Of a DNA stretch of 35,985 bases, positions 24,640 to 31,914 are shown in pieces. The notes beneath the pieces are model-generated. The model made no database searches. It was not told the DNA's origin and worked only from the letters and a program-made list of their open reading frames with translations. The first letter of the stretch is position 1; the number at the start of each line of letters is the position of its first letter. The stretch comes from Bacteroidota bacterium (GTDB taxonomy: Bacteria > Bacteroidota > Bacteroidia > Chitinophagales > Chitinophagaceae). The stretch spans positions 1-35,985 of the forward strand of contig JAEZDC010000124.1 of NCBI GenBank assembly GCA_023429825.1, written 5' to 3'. The position numbers and the translations under genes are program-made.

Positions 24640-24668
24640 AGATCCGCTTTAATAGCGGATCTTTTTTA
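24640..24668. terminator. Strong intrinsic terminator after korA
   Basis: AGATCCGCT (24640-24648) and AGCGGATCT (24654-24662) make a perfect 9-bp stem with a TTAAT loop and a following T-run. An A/T-rich left flank (minus-strand TTTTATC) lets it serve the convergent DUF6089 gene too. Confidence 0.9.
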
Positions 24669-25571
24669 ATTAATTTTTTGCCGGCCGAGGTTAATCCCTA
24701 ATTTAAAGTTGAATGAAAAAAATCCATCGTTTGATTTTGAGTTCCCCCTAATATCACCGTCGGGAGGAATAGTTCCATTTTTTTCACCTGCTCTTTTGTA
24801 TAATGCTTCTGCCAACGTCGCCTTTTCTGGTGTAAGATTTTGAGCGAATAATGAATTGTCAATGTATACCCTACTTACATCATCCAAATAATCCGTAAAC
24901 ATTTGGCGATACATGAACTCTAATCTTGCGGTGAGCAGTTGCGATACATCGTACTTAACACCAAATCCCCAGATCGCAGCTGCCTGAGATAAATTATATG
25001 CTTTATTAGGATTAACAATCGTTCCGGCAGCATCCCTGAATAACTGCCCTTCTGTTCTTAAAGGTTGAAGGTCTACCCACCTGCCATTGTAAAAAGTTTG
25101 GGGGTTGAATGAAAACCATCCTAATCCCAACGTAATATAGGGAGAGAACATAGGAGCCATTTCCCGATATCTCAACATCAAAGGATGGAATTCTCCAACG
25201 GCTGCTATTTCGTTGATTGCGCTTCGAAAACTGAGATTTCTGTTTGGATCTTCGCCAAGACTATCTGCACCAGCTACTCCTCCCCATGTGGCTTCTATTC
25301 GTAAGCCAACCAGTTGTTGGTACATGGCCGTTACATAAAAGCTTGCATTAAGTTGAGAAGTTTTCCAGACCACCTGGCCAATAGGAAAGAGTTTTGAACC
25401 CTTTTTGCCTCCCACGTCTGTCATGCAATTCATAATTCCCGTAGATGCTCCGATTTCCCAGATAACATCTTTCTCATAATAATTATTATCGTAATAATAG
25501 TATTGTGCTTTGGCAGAAATAGCGCAAAAGAATAATAGGCTGAATGCCATTTTCAGAAATGCATCTCTCAT
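24666..25571 (-). CDS. DUF6089-type outer-membrane beta-barrel protein
   Basis: 301 residues. The signal peptide ends near CAISAKAQ, followed by a Tyr/Asn-rich stretch (YYYYDNNYYEKD). Alternating beta segments run through the protein, with the markers EIGASTGIMNCMTDVGGKKG, DPNRNLSFRSAINEIAAVGE, FSPYITLGLGWFSFNPQTF and the ending FNFKLGINLG. The C-terminal strand pattern fits an outer-membrane barrel, as does the DUF6089 family common in Bacteroidota. Role unknown; porin-like or structural. It lies 54 bp downstream of nth on the same strand, with a 10-bp inverted repeat between them. Confidence 0.78.
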   Translation of the reverse strand: MRDAFLKMAFSLLFFCAISAKAQYYYYDNNYYEKDVIWEIGASTGIMNCMTDVGGKKGSKLFPIGQVVWKTSQLNASFYVTAMYQQLVGLRIEATWGGVAGADSLGEDPNRNLSFRSAINEIAAVGEFHPLMLRYREMAPMFSPYITLGLGWFSFNPQTFYNGRWVDLQPLRTEGQLFRDAAGTIVNPNKAYNLSQAAAIWGFGVKYDVSQLLTARLEFMYRQMFTDYLDDVSRVYIDNSLFAQNLTPEKATLAEALYKRAGEKNGTIPPDGDIRGNSKSNDGFFSFNFKLGINLGRQKIN

Positions 25572-25598
25572 ATAAATCGACCAATTACTTTAAAAATG

Positions 25599-25625
25599 AT
25601 GCAAATATGATTTAAATATTTGCAT
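25599..25625. promoter_or_regulatory. AT-rich 10-bp inverted repeat between nth and the DUF6089 gene
   Basis: ATGCAAATAT (25599-25608) and ATATTTGCAT (25616-25625) are perfect inverted repeats around GATTTAA. On the minus strand the hairpin is followed by CATTTTTAAAG, so it could end nth. It also contains ATATTTGC, close to a -7 element for the DUF6089 gene. Either an intrinsic terminator or an operator. Confidence 0.5.
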
Positions 25626-26282
25626 TTATGTTGCCTGATTCTTCGAGATTATGCGTTTATAATAACTACAAACTGGTTTTAAACCACATTCAGGGCACTT
25701 TGGATTTCGGGCTACGCAGATGTATCGGCCATGAAGAATAAGCCAGTGATGAAATTTGTGGATCAATTCTTTAGGAACTTGTTGCACTAACTGCTTTTCT
25801 GTAGCCAATACTGTGGTGGCATCTTTTGTAAGCCCTATTCTGGCAGAGACTCTAAACACATGTGTATCTACAGCCATGTTAGGTTGCTTATCTATCACAG
25901 AGGTAATTACATTAGCGGTTTTTCTTCCAACCCCAGGCAATTGGACCAGCTCTTCAACAGTCATTGGCACCCTGCCCTCAAACTTCTGCATCAGCATTTG
26001 AGCCATTCCGATCAAATGCCTGGTTTTATTATTTGGATAGGAAATGCTTTTTATTAATGGAAACAAATCATCAAAGGATGTTTTAGAAAGTTCTAGAGGT
26101 GACGGGTATTTTTCAAAAATCGCTGGTGTAGTTAAATTAACTCGCTTGTCTGTACACTGTGCAGATAGTATTACGGCTACCAGCAACTGGTAAGGCGAAT
26201 CGTAAATAAGCTCTGTTTCAGCTTCAGGATATTTTTCAGTAAAGTACTCAATGCAAAACCGGTATCTGTCTTTCCTGGTCAT
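25626..26282 (-). CDS. nth: Endonuclease III
   Basis: 218 residues from the ATG at 26282. An in-frame TTG at 26309 overlaps a promoter-like TATTTG and is not used. Nth is a DNA glycosylase/AP lyase of base-excision repair that removes oxidised pyrimidines. The helix-hairpin-helix is LPGVGRKTANVI, with the catalytic Lys at the usual position in LVQLPGVGRKTA and the catalytic Asp in AVDTHVFRV. The iron-sulfur loop C-x6-C-x2-C-x5-C is intact (CVARNPKCPECGLKPVC). It lies 45 bp downstream of the small gene and is probably in one transcript with ftsB-like genes. Confidence 0.96.
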   Translation of the reverse strand: MTRKDRYRFCIEYFTEKYPEAETELIYDSPYQLLVAVILSAQCTDKRVNLTTPAIFEKYPSPLELSKTSFDDLFPLIKSISYPNNKTRHLIGMAQMLMQKFEGRVPMTVEELVQLPGVGRKTANVITSVIDKQPNMAVDTHVFRVSARIGLTKDATTVLATEKQLVQQVPKELIHKFHHWLILHGRYICVARNPKCPECGLKPVCSYYKRIISKNQAT

Positions 26283-26326
26283 ATGAGGATCGAAGATACC
26301 GGTGTTCAAATATTTTATTAGTAAGA

Positions 26327-26557
26327 TCAGGCCACTTCTACAGCCTGGCGGGCATAATCCATTATAGATGAGATCGTTTTTTTTCTTGGCTTTTTTAGCG
26401 AGGTAGAATCAAGCAAGTTGAATGATTCTCTTAAAATATTCAATTTCTCGTGAAGCATCCAATCGTGCTGCAAAGCTCGTTCAATCTCAATAGTTTGCTC
26501 CGGGGATGTTTCACCGTATAAGTATTGAATAAGTATTTCTGTAGTAAAGTTTTGCAT
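26327..26557 (-). CDS. Small conserved hypothetical protein (anti-sigma-like N-terminus)
   Basis: 76 residues from the ATG at 26557; a TTG two codons upstream is less likely. The sequence FTTEILIQYLYGETSPEQTI followed by a helical stretch and a Lys-rich tail resembles the short N-terminal domain of Bacteroidota anti-sigma-type proteins (LYGE..P), but there is no membrane helix and no Cys/His zinc site. I recall similar orphan proteins in the phylum but no assigned function. It lies between the FtsB-like gene and nth on the same strand. Confidence 0.72.
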   Translation of the reverse strand: MQNFTTEILIQYLYGETSPEQTIEIERALQHDWMLHEKLNILRESFNLLDSTSLKKPRKKTISSIMDYARQAVEVA

Positions 26558-26632
26558 AGCCAACTCTGATATATGTTTGATGTTCCAGTTAAAACGCCAA
26601 CTGAAAAAGAATATTGTGGGCTGAATGAATTA

Positions 26633-26941
26633 TTATTTTGTCCTTTTGGGATACTCAATCAGGAAAACATCTTCATTTGTTTTCTTCATCTTGAAATCTT
26701 CCCTTGCTACTTTTTCCAGAGCCGCAGCACTTGTTTGAAGATCAATTAGCTCCTGCTTAGCTTTGGCAATTTCGCCTTCATAGAACTTTTTGGATAGGGT
26801 TAATTCTTTAAGTTCAGTTTTACGTTGCTGTTGTGAAATAAGATCTCGCTCATCTATGAACAATATCCATACCGCAAAGGCGGTTAATGCAAGAAAATAC
26901 TTGTTGCGCAGAACCCTAAAAAAGACTCTAAAAAATTGCAT
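26633..26941 (-). CDS. FtsB/DivIC-type septum formation initiator
   Basis: 102 residues. A short basic N-terminus, one transmembrane segment (about 15-28, FLALTAFAVWILFI), then a coiled-coil region of about 45 residues (DLISQQQRKTELKELTLSKK, AKAKQELIDLQTSAAALEKV) and the family's C-terminal signature AREDFKMKKTNEDVFLIEYP. Proteins of this type join FtsL and FtsQ/DivIB in the divisome. It follows eno on the same strand after 80 bp, the same eno-ftsB neighbourhood as in Proteobacteria. Confidence 0.9.
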   Translation of the reverse strand: MQFFRVFFRVLRNKYFLALTAFAVWILFIDERDLISQQQRKTELKELTLSKKFYEGEIAKAKQELIDLQTSAAALEKVAREDFKMKKTNEDVFLIEYPKRTK

Positions 26942-27021
26942 AAAAAACGATTGGCTTAAAGCATTTTAAAAGTAGATACTTTCCGCCAACCGTTTCAGAC
27001 TTATCACCTGTTGAGGATAAA

Positions 27022-28305
27022 CTATTTTCCGAATTTAAGTTTTGCACCGGGATAGATGCCTGAATTACCCAGCATTTCCTCAATTCTGATCAGTTGATTG
27101 TACTTCGCCATCCTGTCTGTTCTGGATGCTGAACCGGTTTTGATCTGGCCGCAATTCAATGCCACTGCTAGATCAGCGATGGTTACATCTTCCGTTTCTC
27201 CACTCCTATGGCTCATGATGGTATTATAACCATTATGTTGTGCTAGGGTAACAGCATTAATGGTTTCGGTAATTGTACCGATCTGGTTCACCTTCACCAA
27301 CAAGCCATTTCCAATGCCTTTATCAATACCCTGCTGTAAGCGTGTTACGTTTGTTACGAACAGATCATCGCCCACCAACTGGCATTTTTTTCCTACTGCC
27401 TCAGTTAAAGCTTTCCATCCCTCCCAGTCATCTTCGGCCATACCATCTTCAATAGATACGATCGGATACTGGCGCACCCAGTTTTCCCAATACTTCACCA
27501 GTTCATCACTGCTCATTTTCTTTCCATCACTCTTATGGAAAACATACTTACCATCTTTATACAATTCCGAGTTAGCGGCATCCATAGCAATAAACACCTG
27601 CGATCCTGCCTTGTAACCTGCTGCATCAATTGCAGTAAGCACGGTCTCAATCGCTTCTTCATTGCTACCAATGTTCGGAGCAAATCCACCTTCATCGCCA
27701 ACATTTGTGCTGTATCCTTTCTTCTTCAAAACAGATTTCAATGCATGAAATATTTCTACGCCCCATCTCAATCCTTCACTGAAGCTGGAAGCACCTGTTG
27801 GCATCACCATAAATTCCTGGAAATCTATTTTATTGTCAGCATGTGCACCACCATTCAAAATGTTCATCATCGGCACAGGAAGTGTTTTTGCATTTGTACC
27901 TCCTATATATCGATATAAAGGCAATCCTGCCTCTTCAGCTCCTGCCTTTGCTACTGCCATACTCACAGCTAGAATCGCATTGGCACCAAGCTTCCCTTTG
28001 TTGTTAGTTCCATCCAATTCAATCATCGACTGGTCAATTTCTGCCTGTTCAGTAACATCTTTACCTATCAAGGCTTCAGCTATCACTTCATTTACATTCT
28101 TTACGGCTTGCAACACGCCTTTTCCAACATACGTCTTCTTATCATTGTCTCTTAATTCAACTGCTTCGTGAATACCTGTACTTGCCCCGCTCGGCACTGC
28201 TGCACGACCAAAACCGCCGTCTTCAGTAATTACATCTACTTCCACCGTTGGATTGCCACGACTGTCTAATATCTGTCTTGCATGAACGTCGATAATAAAA
28301 CTCAT
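27022..28305 (-). CDS. eno: Enolase
   Basis: 427 residues, full length. It interconverts 2-phosphoglycerate and phosphoenolpyruvate. Signatures are ARQILDSRGNPTVEVDV at the N-terminus, the flexible loop GAST, metal ligands in VFIAMDAANSE, SIEDGMAEDD and LVGDDLFVTN, catalytic Lys in LLVKVNQIGT, and the phosphate-binding MSHRSGETED. It is preceded by GldA on the same strand with a 114-bp gap that holds repeat copy E 63 bp before its ATG, and followed by the FtsB-like gene. It most likely has its own promoter within that gap, though no exact TAnnTTTG is evident. Confidence 0.97.
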   Translation of the reverse strand: MSFIIDVHARQILDSRGNPTVEVDVITEDGGFGRAAVPSGASTGIHEAVELRDNDKKTYVGKGVLQAVKNVNEVIAEALIGKDVTEQAEIDQSMIELDGTNNKGKLGANAILAVSMAVAKAGAEEAGLPLYRYIGGTNAKTLPVPMMNILNGGAHADNKIDFQEFMVMPTGASSFSEGLRWGVEIFHALKSVLKKKGYSTNVGDEGGFAPNIGSNEEAIETVLTAIDAAGYKAGSQVFIAMDAANSELYKDGKYVFHKSDGKKMSSDELVKYWENWVRQYPIVSIEDGMAEDDWEGWKALTEAVGKKCQLVGDDLFVTNVTRLQQGIDKGIGNGLLVKVNQIGTITETINAVTLAQHNGYNTIMSHRSGETEDVTIADLAVALNCGQIKTGSASRTDRMAKYNQLIRIEEMLGNSGIYPGAKLKFGK

Positions 28306-28368
28306 AGTTCGCTTATGATTTAAAGTTTAATATTTATGTGACCAGCTTCAGTTTTCAATTTGGCTGTC

Positions 28369-28388
28369 GTTGCGTCGCACACTTGTAC
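28369..28388 (+). repeat. Dispersed 20-bp intergenic repeat, copy E
   Basis: GTTGCGTCGCACACTTGTAC on the plus strand, between the gldA stop (31 bp away) and the eno start (63 bp away). It shares the longest stretch with copy B, including GTACAGT downstream. Confidence 0.85.
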
Positions 28389-28419
28389 AGTTGAAGCTTT
28401 GGGCGACAGGATATGCATA

Positions 28420-29322
28420 TTACTTTGTCAACTGCCTGAACACATCCTCAAGGCTTTGACTCTCGGTTTGCAAAGAAACAATATTCAGGTTGTGCTGCAA
28501 AGCCAACTCCAGTATTTGCTTGCGCAGCGCTTCTGCATCATCTGTTGTGATCTTCCAGCTATTGGCATCGATCTTCTCTGCTCTCATCGCTGCCGGCAAC
28601 CTATTTAACCATTCAGCTTCCAATGCTTCTTTAAAGGAAACGCTTACAACAATCGCCGTATCTCCTTTTCGCAGGTTGGCCAACTTATCATCGGCCACTA
28701 GAACACCTTTATTAATGATGATCACCCTATCACAAATGGCTTCCACCTCCTGCAAAATATGAGAAGAGAATAGCACCGTTTTATTCTGTCCCTGTTGTTT
28801 GATCACATTTCGTATTTCGATGATCTGGTTGGGATCAAGCCCGCTGGTAGGTTCATCCAGTATCAAAACCTCGGGATCATGAATAAGCGAAGCAGCCAAT
28901 CCAACTCTTTGCTTATATCCTTTAGAAAGCTGCCCGATCTTTTTCTTTTGCTCAACCGTTAAACCGGTAAGCTCAATAACGCTTTGAATTTTGGATTTAG
29001 AATTTTGAATTTTGTGCACACCAGCAATGAATTCCAAATATTCCTTTATATACATGTCGTAATAAAGTGGATTCGCCTCAGGTAAATAGCCCACTTTTTT
29101 CTTCACCGTTATCGGATCTTCGTTCACATCAATACCAGAAACCTTGACATTGCCTGCATCCGCTTTCAAAAAGCCAGTAATGATCTTCATTGTAGTACTT
29201 TTCCCTGCACCATTCGGTCCAAGAAATCCAACGATCTCACCCTTGTTCAGTGAAAACGAAATATTGTTTACCGCTTTCTGTTCTCCGTAAATCTTAGTAA
29301 GGTTCTTTACTTCGATGGACAT
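28420..29322 (-). CDS. gldA: GldA-type ABC transporter ATP-binding protein
   Basis: 300 residues. Walker A GPNGAGKST (35-43), ABC signature LSKGYKQR (132-139), Walker B VLILDEP (152-158) and the switch His in LFSSHILQE are intact. The C-terminal about 80 residues are the extension seen in GldA, the ATPase that with GldF and GldG supports gliding in Flavobacterium. GldF/GldG are not adjacent here, so the partner permease must be elsewhere and gliding itself is not shown. Residues about 104-114 (KIQNSKSKIQS) are encoded by an AATTTTGAATTTTG-type repeat at 28983-29014. A perfect -7 element lies 5 bases upstream of the ATG. Confidence 0.88.
   Translation of the reverse strand: MSIEVKNLTKIYGEQKAVNNISFSLNKGEIVGFLGPNGAGKSTTMKIITGFLKADAGNVKVSGIDVNEDPITVKKKVGYLPEANPLYYDMYIKEYLEFIAGVHKIQNSKSKIQSVIELTGLTVEQKKKIGQLSKGYKQRVGLAASLIHDPEVLILDEPTSGLDPNQIIEIRNVIKQQGQNKTVLFSSHILQEVEAICDRVIIINKGVLVADDKLANLRKGDTAIVVSVSFKEALEAEWLNRLPAAMRAEKIDANSWKITTDDAEALRKQILELALQHNLNIVSLQTESQSLEDVFRQLTK
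28983..29014 (-). repeat. Short AT repeat inside gldA
   Basis: The minus strand carries CAAAATTCAAAATTCTAAAT followed by CCAAAATTCAAA, an internally repeated motif (AAAATTCAAAATTC). It is read in frame as KIQNSKSKIQS, between the helical domain and the segment before the ABC signature. Its repeat structure is unlike the surrounding coding sequence. Confidence 0.6.
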
Positions 29323-29327
29323 GGGGC

Positions 29328-29335
29328 CAAAGATA
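29328..29335 (-). promoter_or_regulatory. -7 promoter element of gldA
   Basis: The minus strand reads TATCTTTG, an exact match to TAnnTTTG, 5 bases before the ATG at 29322, again predicting a nearly leaderless transcript. It lies in the 18-bp gap after the preceding small gene. Confidence 0.55.
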
Positions 29336-29340
29336 ATTCA

Positions 29341-29628
29341 TCAACGCACTAGAAACATTGGCAGCAGTGTAGCCCCGATCACAATGAGAAGTGAAATATA
29401 AATTGCAATTGTTACTACGTTATGAAAACGCATCATGGTTCTTCGACCAGGCGTTTCAGCAAGTTCCTGTTCATCTTCATTATACCATTTGAATAACGCG
29501 AGCACAACGCCCATGCTTCCTTCCAACTCCCCATGAAACAGGTAAGCCAATAATATTTTGAAGGCTACTATCAGGAAGAACAGTATCCAAAGGAGGTTGT
29601 AATATCGAGAGATCAGGTCTAACAGCAT
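29341..29628 (-). CDS. Small membrane protein of unknown function
   Basis: 95 residues with two hydrophobic segments (about 10-32 and 71-92) and a charged middle (FKWYNEDEQELAETPGRRTM). No family recognised. It lies 18 bp upstream of gldA and 76 bp downstream of the zinc-ribbon gene on the same strand. In-frame with no internal stop and amino-acid use of a real membrane protein. AAAGGAT directly before the ATG is a weak ribosome-binding-like sequence. Confidence 0.72.
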   Translation of the reverse strand: MLLDLISRYYNLLWILFFLIVAFKILLAYLFHGELEGSMGVVLALFKWYNEDEQELAETPGRRTMMRFHNVVTIAIYISLLIVIGATLLPMFLVR

Positions 29629-29704
29629 ATCCTTTCGTACACAGTTTGTGCGAAATTAAACTGCAATTTCCACACCGCTGCATTTAATATATGGAAGTCG
29701 AACG

Positions 29705-29971
29705 CTAATCAAAATCGAAAAAATCGCCTAAAAATCCTTTCTTTTTCTTGTGTTTGTAGTAAGGATCGTGATGAGGATGATGACTTTGTTTGTAACTATC
29801 GCCTGCATACGGTTGTTGCGAAGGTGGTTCACTAAAGTTCGAAGAACGCTCTATAAGTTTATCCAATTCACCTTTATCCAACCACACGCCTCTGCAAGTA
29901 GGACAATAGTCAATCTCAACGCCTTCCCTGTTAGTCATTAACAATGTTTCGTTGCAATTAGGGCATTTCAT
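29705..29971 (-). CDS. Zinc-ribbon (zf-TFIIB) domain protein
   Basis: 88 residues. The N-terminal 40 residues form a zf-TFIIB domain (MKCPNCNETLL, then DYCPTCRGVWLDKGELDKLI) with two CxxC pairs that should bind one zinc ion. A His/Tyr/Lys-rich low-complexity linker follows (YKQSHHPHHDPYYKHKKKKG), ending in GFLGDFFDFD. Proteins of this type are common and mostly of unknown role. It lies 45 bp after the small MFS-partner protein on the same strand. Confidence 0.88.
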   Translation of the reverse strand: MKCPNCNETLLMTNREGVEIDYCPTCRGVWLDKGELDKLIERSSNFSEPPSQQPYAGDSYKQSHHPHHDPYYKHKKKKGFLGDFFDFD

Positions 29972-30016
29972 AAAAAAGTTTTTAAAAGTTCTGCAATATT
30001 TATACCTGCTTTCTCA

Positions 30017-30241
30017 TTATCGTTCATCAGCATCATACTCACCTTTGAAAGCGTACCAGCCAAAGATCACCAATCCAATTGCTACCGGTGTGAAGATAAA
30101 TATGATTATTCCCCATTGCATCCACTCATTAGTAGTAGCAGTGCTGGTAAGTTTGCTGGCTGCCTGTATCAATAAAAATATAATTGCTGCCGGACCAGCT
30201 AACATCCATACTATTCCCAGGTATTTCTTCAAACTATTCAT
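30017..30241 (-). CDS. DUF6814-like small membrane protein, partner of the MFS transporter
   Basis: 74 residues from the ATG at 30241, the start that fits the conserved MNSLKKYLGIVWMLAGPAAI. The frame is open upstream but only inside the MFS gene. Two hydrophobic segments (about 8-28 and 41-62) and an ending KGEYDADER. It overlaps the end of the MFS gene by 8 bases, so the two proteins are made together. This looks like a family (DUF6814, from memory) repeatedly found beside MFS transporters in Bacteroidota. Its likely role is as an accessory subunit or stabiliser of the transporter; that is inference. Confidence 0.78.
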   Translation of the reverse strand: MNSLKKYLGIVWMLAGPAAIIFLLIQAASKLTSTATTNEWMQWGIIIFIFTPVAIGLVIFGWYAFKGEYDADER

Positions 30242-31772
30242 GAACTGGTTTCTTATTAGATAAATAAACCGCACCGATGATAAAACAACTTGCAGCAATC
30301 GCCATAGGATACCATAACCCTGCTAATGGATGACCGGCCGGATTTTCAGCAGTCTTACTCATTTCAACGATCAACGTTCCAATGAAAGGCACAAGGCCTC
30401 CAAACACACCGTTTCCAATGTGATACGGAAGACTCATTGATGTATAGCGAATCTTGGTTGGGAACAATTCTACTAAAAACGCAGCGATCGGTCCATATAC
30501 CATCGTTACAAAAAGTACGAGTATAAAGATCAAGCTGATAAACTTCCATGCATAGCTGTCATCCAGTGTAATCGTTATTGTTGATTTGGGTTGATGTGGC
30601 GCTGGAATTTTAGCAGACAGCGCATTTTCTTTCATTTGTTGTTGCGTTATCTGCGTCGAAGAAACCGCTTTGCTTCCATCCGAATACTCCGTATGTCTAG
30701 TTGATATTACAAATGAATCACCCTGCACCTTTGTAGGCTGCAACTGTATATCAAGTTTTTCATTAGCAATGGGCCTGGTACTAACATTACTTAACTCAAA
30801 CATTGCATCGAATATAGGTCGATAGCAGACCACTGCCAGTAACATGCCGATCATCATGATCCATTTTCTTCCAACCTTATCACTCAGCCAACCAAAGAAT
30901 ACAAAGAATGGAGTGGCTAATAATAATGCGATGCCTATCCAGGTATTTGCCTGCGTTGATTCTATACTACACGTCTTCAACAAAAACGTTTGAGCGTAGA
31001 ACTGGCCGGTGTACCACACAACACCCTGCCCCATCGTTGCACCGAATAATGCGAGCAATACCATTTTTAAATTGAGCTTGTGCCCAAAGCTTTCCTTTAA
31101 TGGATTTACGGATGTTTTACCAGAACTTTTCAATTCAGCGAACAATGGGCTCTCTTTCATCTTCAAACGGATGATCACCGAAACGGCAACCAACAAAATG
31201 CTTAACAGGAAAGGCAACCGCCACCCCCATTCGTTGAAGTCTTCTTTATTCATCATCTTTTGAGTAGCGATGATCACCAGGAGTGAAACGAATAAACCAA
31301 GCGTGGCAGTGGTTTGTATCCAGCTGGTATAAAATCCTCGCTTATGTTCGGGTGAATGCTCTGCAACATAAGTAGCTGCTCCACCGTATTCACCACCCAA
31401 TGCAAGTCCTTGCAATAATCTTAATACCAGTACAACGACAGGAGCTAGTTTGAAATTTTCATATGATGGAATACAACCAATCAAAAATGTAGAAACACCC
31501 ATGATAACCAGGGTCAGTAAAAATGTATGCTTACGACCGATGATATCTCCCAATCTTCCGAATACCAATGCACCGAAGGGCCGCACTATAAAACCTGCAG
31601 CGAATGTGGCCAGCGTTGCCAGGAAAGATGCTGTTGGGTTTGCAGATGGGAAAAATTTCTCTGAGATGATGATCGCCAAACTGCCGAAGATGTAGAAATC
31701 GTACCATTCTATTAAAGTGCCCACCGAAGATGCACCGATCACTTTCCAGATGCCTTTCGTTTGGTTTGACAT
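30234..31772 (-). CDS. MFS transporter, metabolite:H+ symporter (MHS/KgtP-ProP-like)
   Basis: 512 residues, 12 membrane segments. The first loop motif GRLGDIIGRK (72-81), RLLQGLALGGEYGGAATYVAEH (118-139, an MHS hallmark) and WGWRLPFLLS (182-191) place it in the MHS branch with KgtP, ShiA and ProP, which import organic acids or zwitterions with protons. An unusual polar loop of about 84 residues (325-408) lies between segments 9 and 10 and should face the periplasm. It is divergent from acs (142 bp apart) and overlaps the small membrane protein gene. Acetate, propionate or another organic acid is a reasonable substrate, inferred from the neighbour only. Confidence 0.9.
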   Translation of the reverse strand: MSNQTKGIWKVIGASSVGTLIEWYDFYIFGSLAIIISEKFFPSANPTASFLATLATFAAGFIVRPFGALVFGRLGDIIGRKHTFLLTLVIMGVSTFLIGCIPSYENFKLAPVVVLVLRLLQGLALGGEYGGAATYVAEHSPEHKRGFYTSWIQTTATLGLFVSLLVIIATQKMMNKEDFNEWGWRLPFLLSILLVAVSVIIRLKMKESPLFAELKSSGKTSVNPLKESFGHKLNLKMVLLALFGATMGQGVVWYTGQFYAQTFLLKTCSIESTQANTWIGIALLLATPFFVFFGWLSDKVGRKWIMMIGMLLAVVCYRPIFDAMFELSNVSTRPIANEKLDIQLQPTKVQGDSFVISTRHTEYSDGSKAVSSTQITQQQMKENALSAKIPAPHQPKSTITITLDDSYAWKFISLIFILVLFVTMVYGPIAAFLVELFPTKIRYTSMSLPYHIGNGVFGGLVPFIGTLIVEMSKTAENPAGHPLAGLWYPMAIAASCFIIGAVYLSNKKPVHE

Positions 31773-31843
31773 GCAGCAGTTGGTTTTTTATTAGTTTTAA
31801 TGCCCGTTTAAAGATATATTTTTTGTTCATTAAAGAACTGAAC

Positions 31844-31863
31844 GTTGAAGAGTGCGACGCAAC
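31844..31863 (-). repeat. Dispersed 20-bp intergenic repeat, copy F (divergent acs/MFS region)
   Basis: The minus strand reads GTTGCGTCGCACTCTTCAAC; the last third is degenerate. It lies 51 bp upstream of acs and 71 bp upstream of the MFS gene. CGTTCAG next to it matches copy D. Confidence 0.75.
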
Positions 31864-31914
31864 GAAGTTCAATAGATGATCTAAAGCCGGGAACATAAAA
31901 GAAACCTATTTGCT

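Noticed and set aside
26283..26309. TTG start for endonuclease III at 26309
   Set aside because: The TTG overlaps a promoter-like TATTTG, and the ATG at 26282 gives the usual Nth length.
164..31863. The 20-bp repeats as CRISPR repeats or transcription terminators
   Set aside because: Copies are kilobases apart with no regular spacers, and the palindrome TGCGTCGCA leaves a one-base loop with no T-run, so it cannot form a terminator hairpin.
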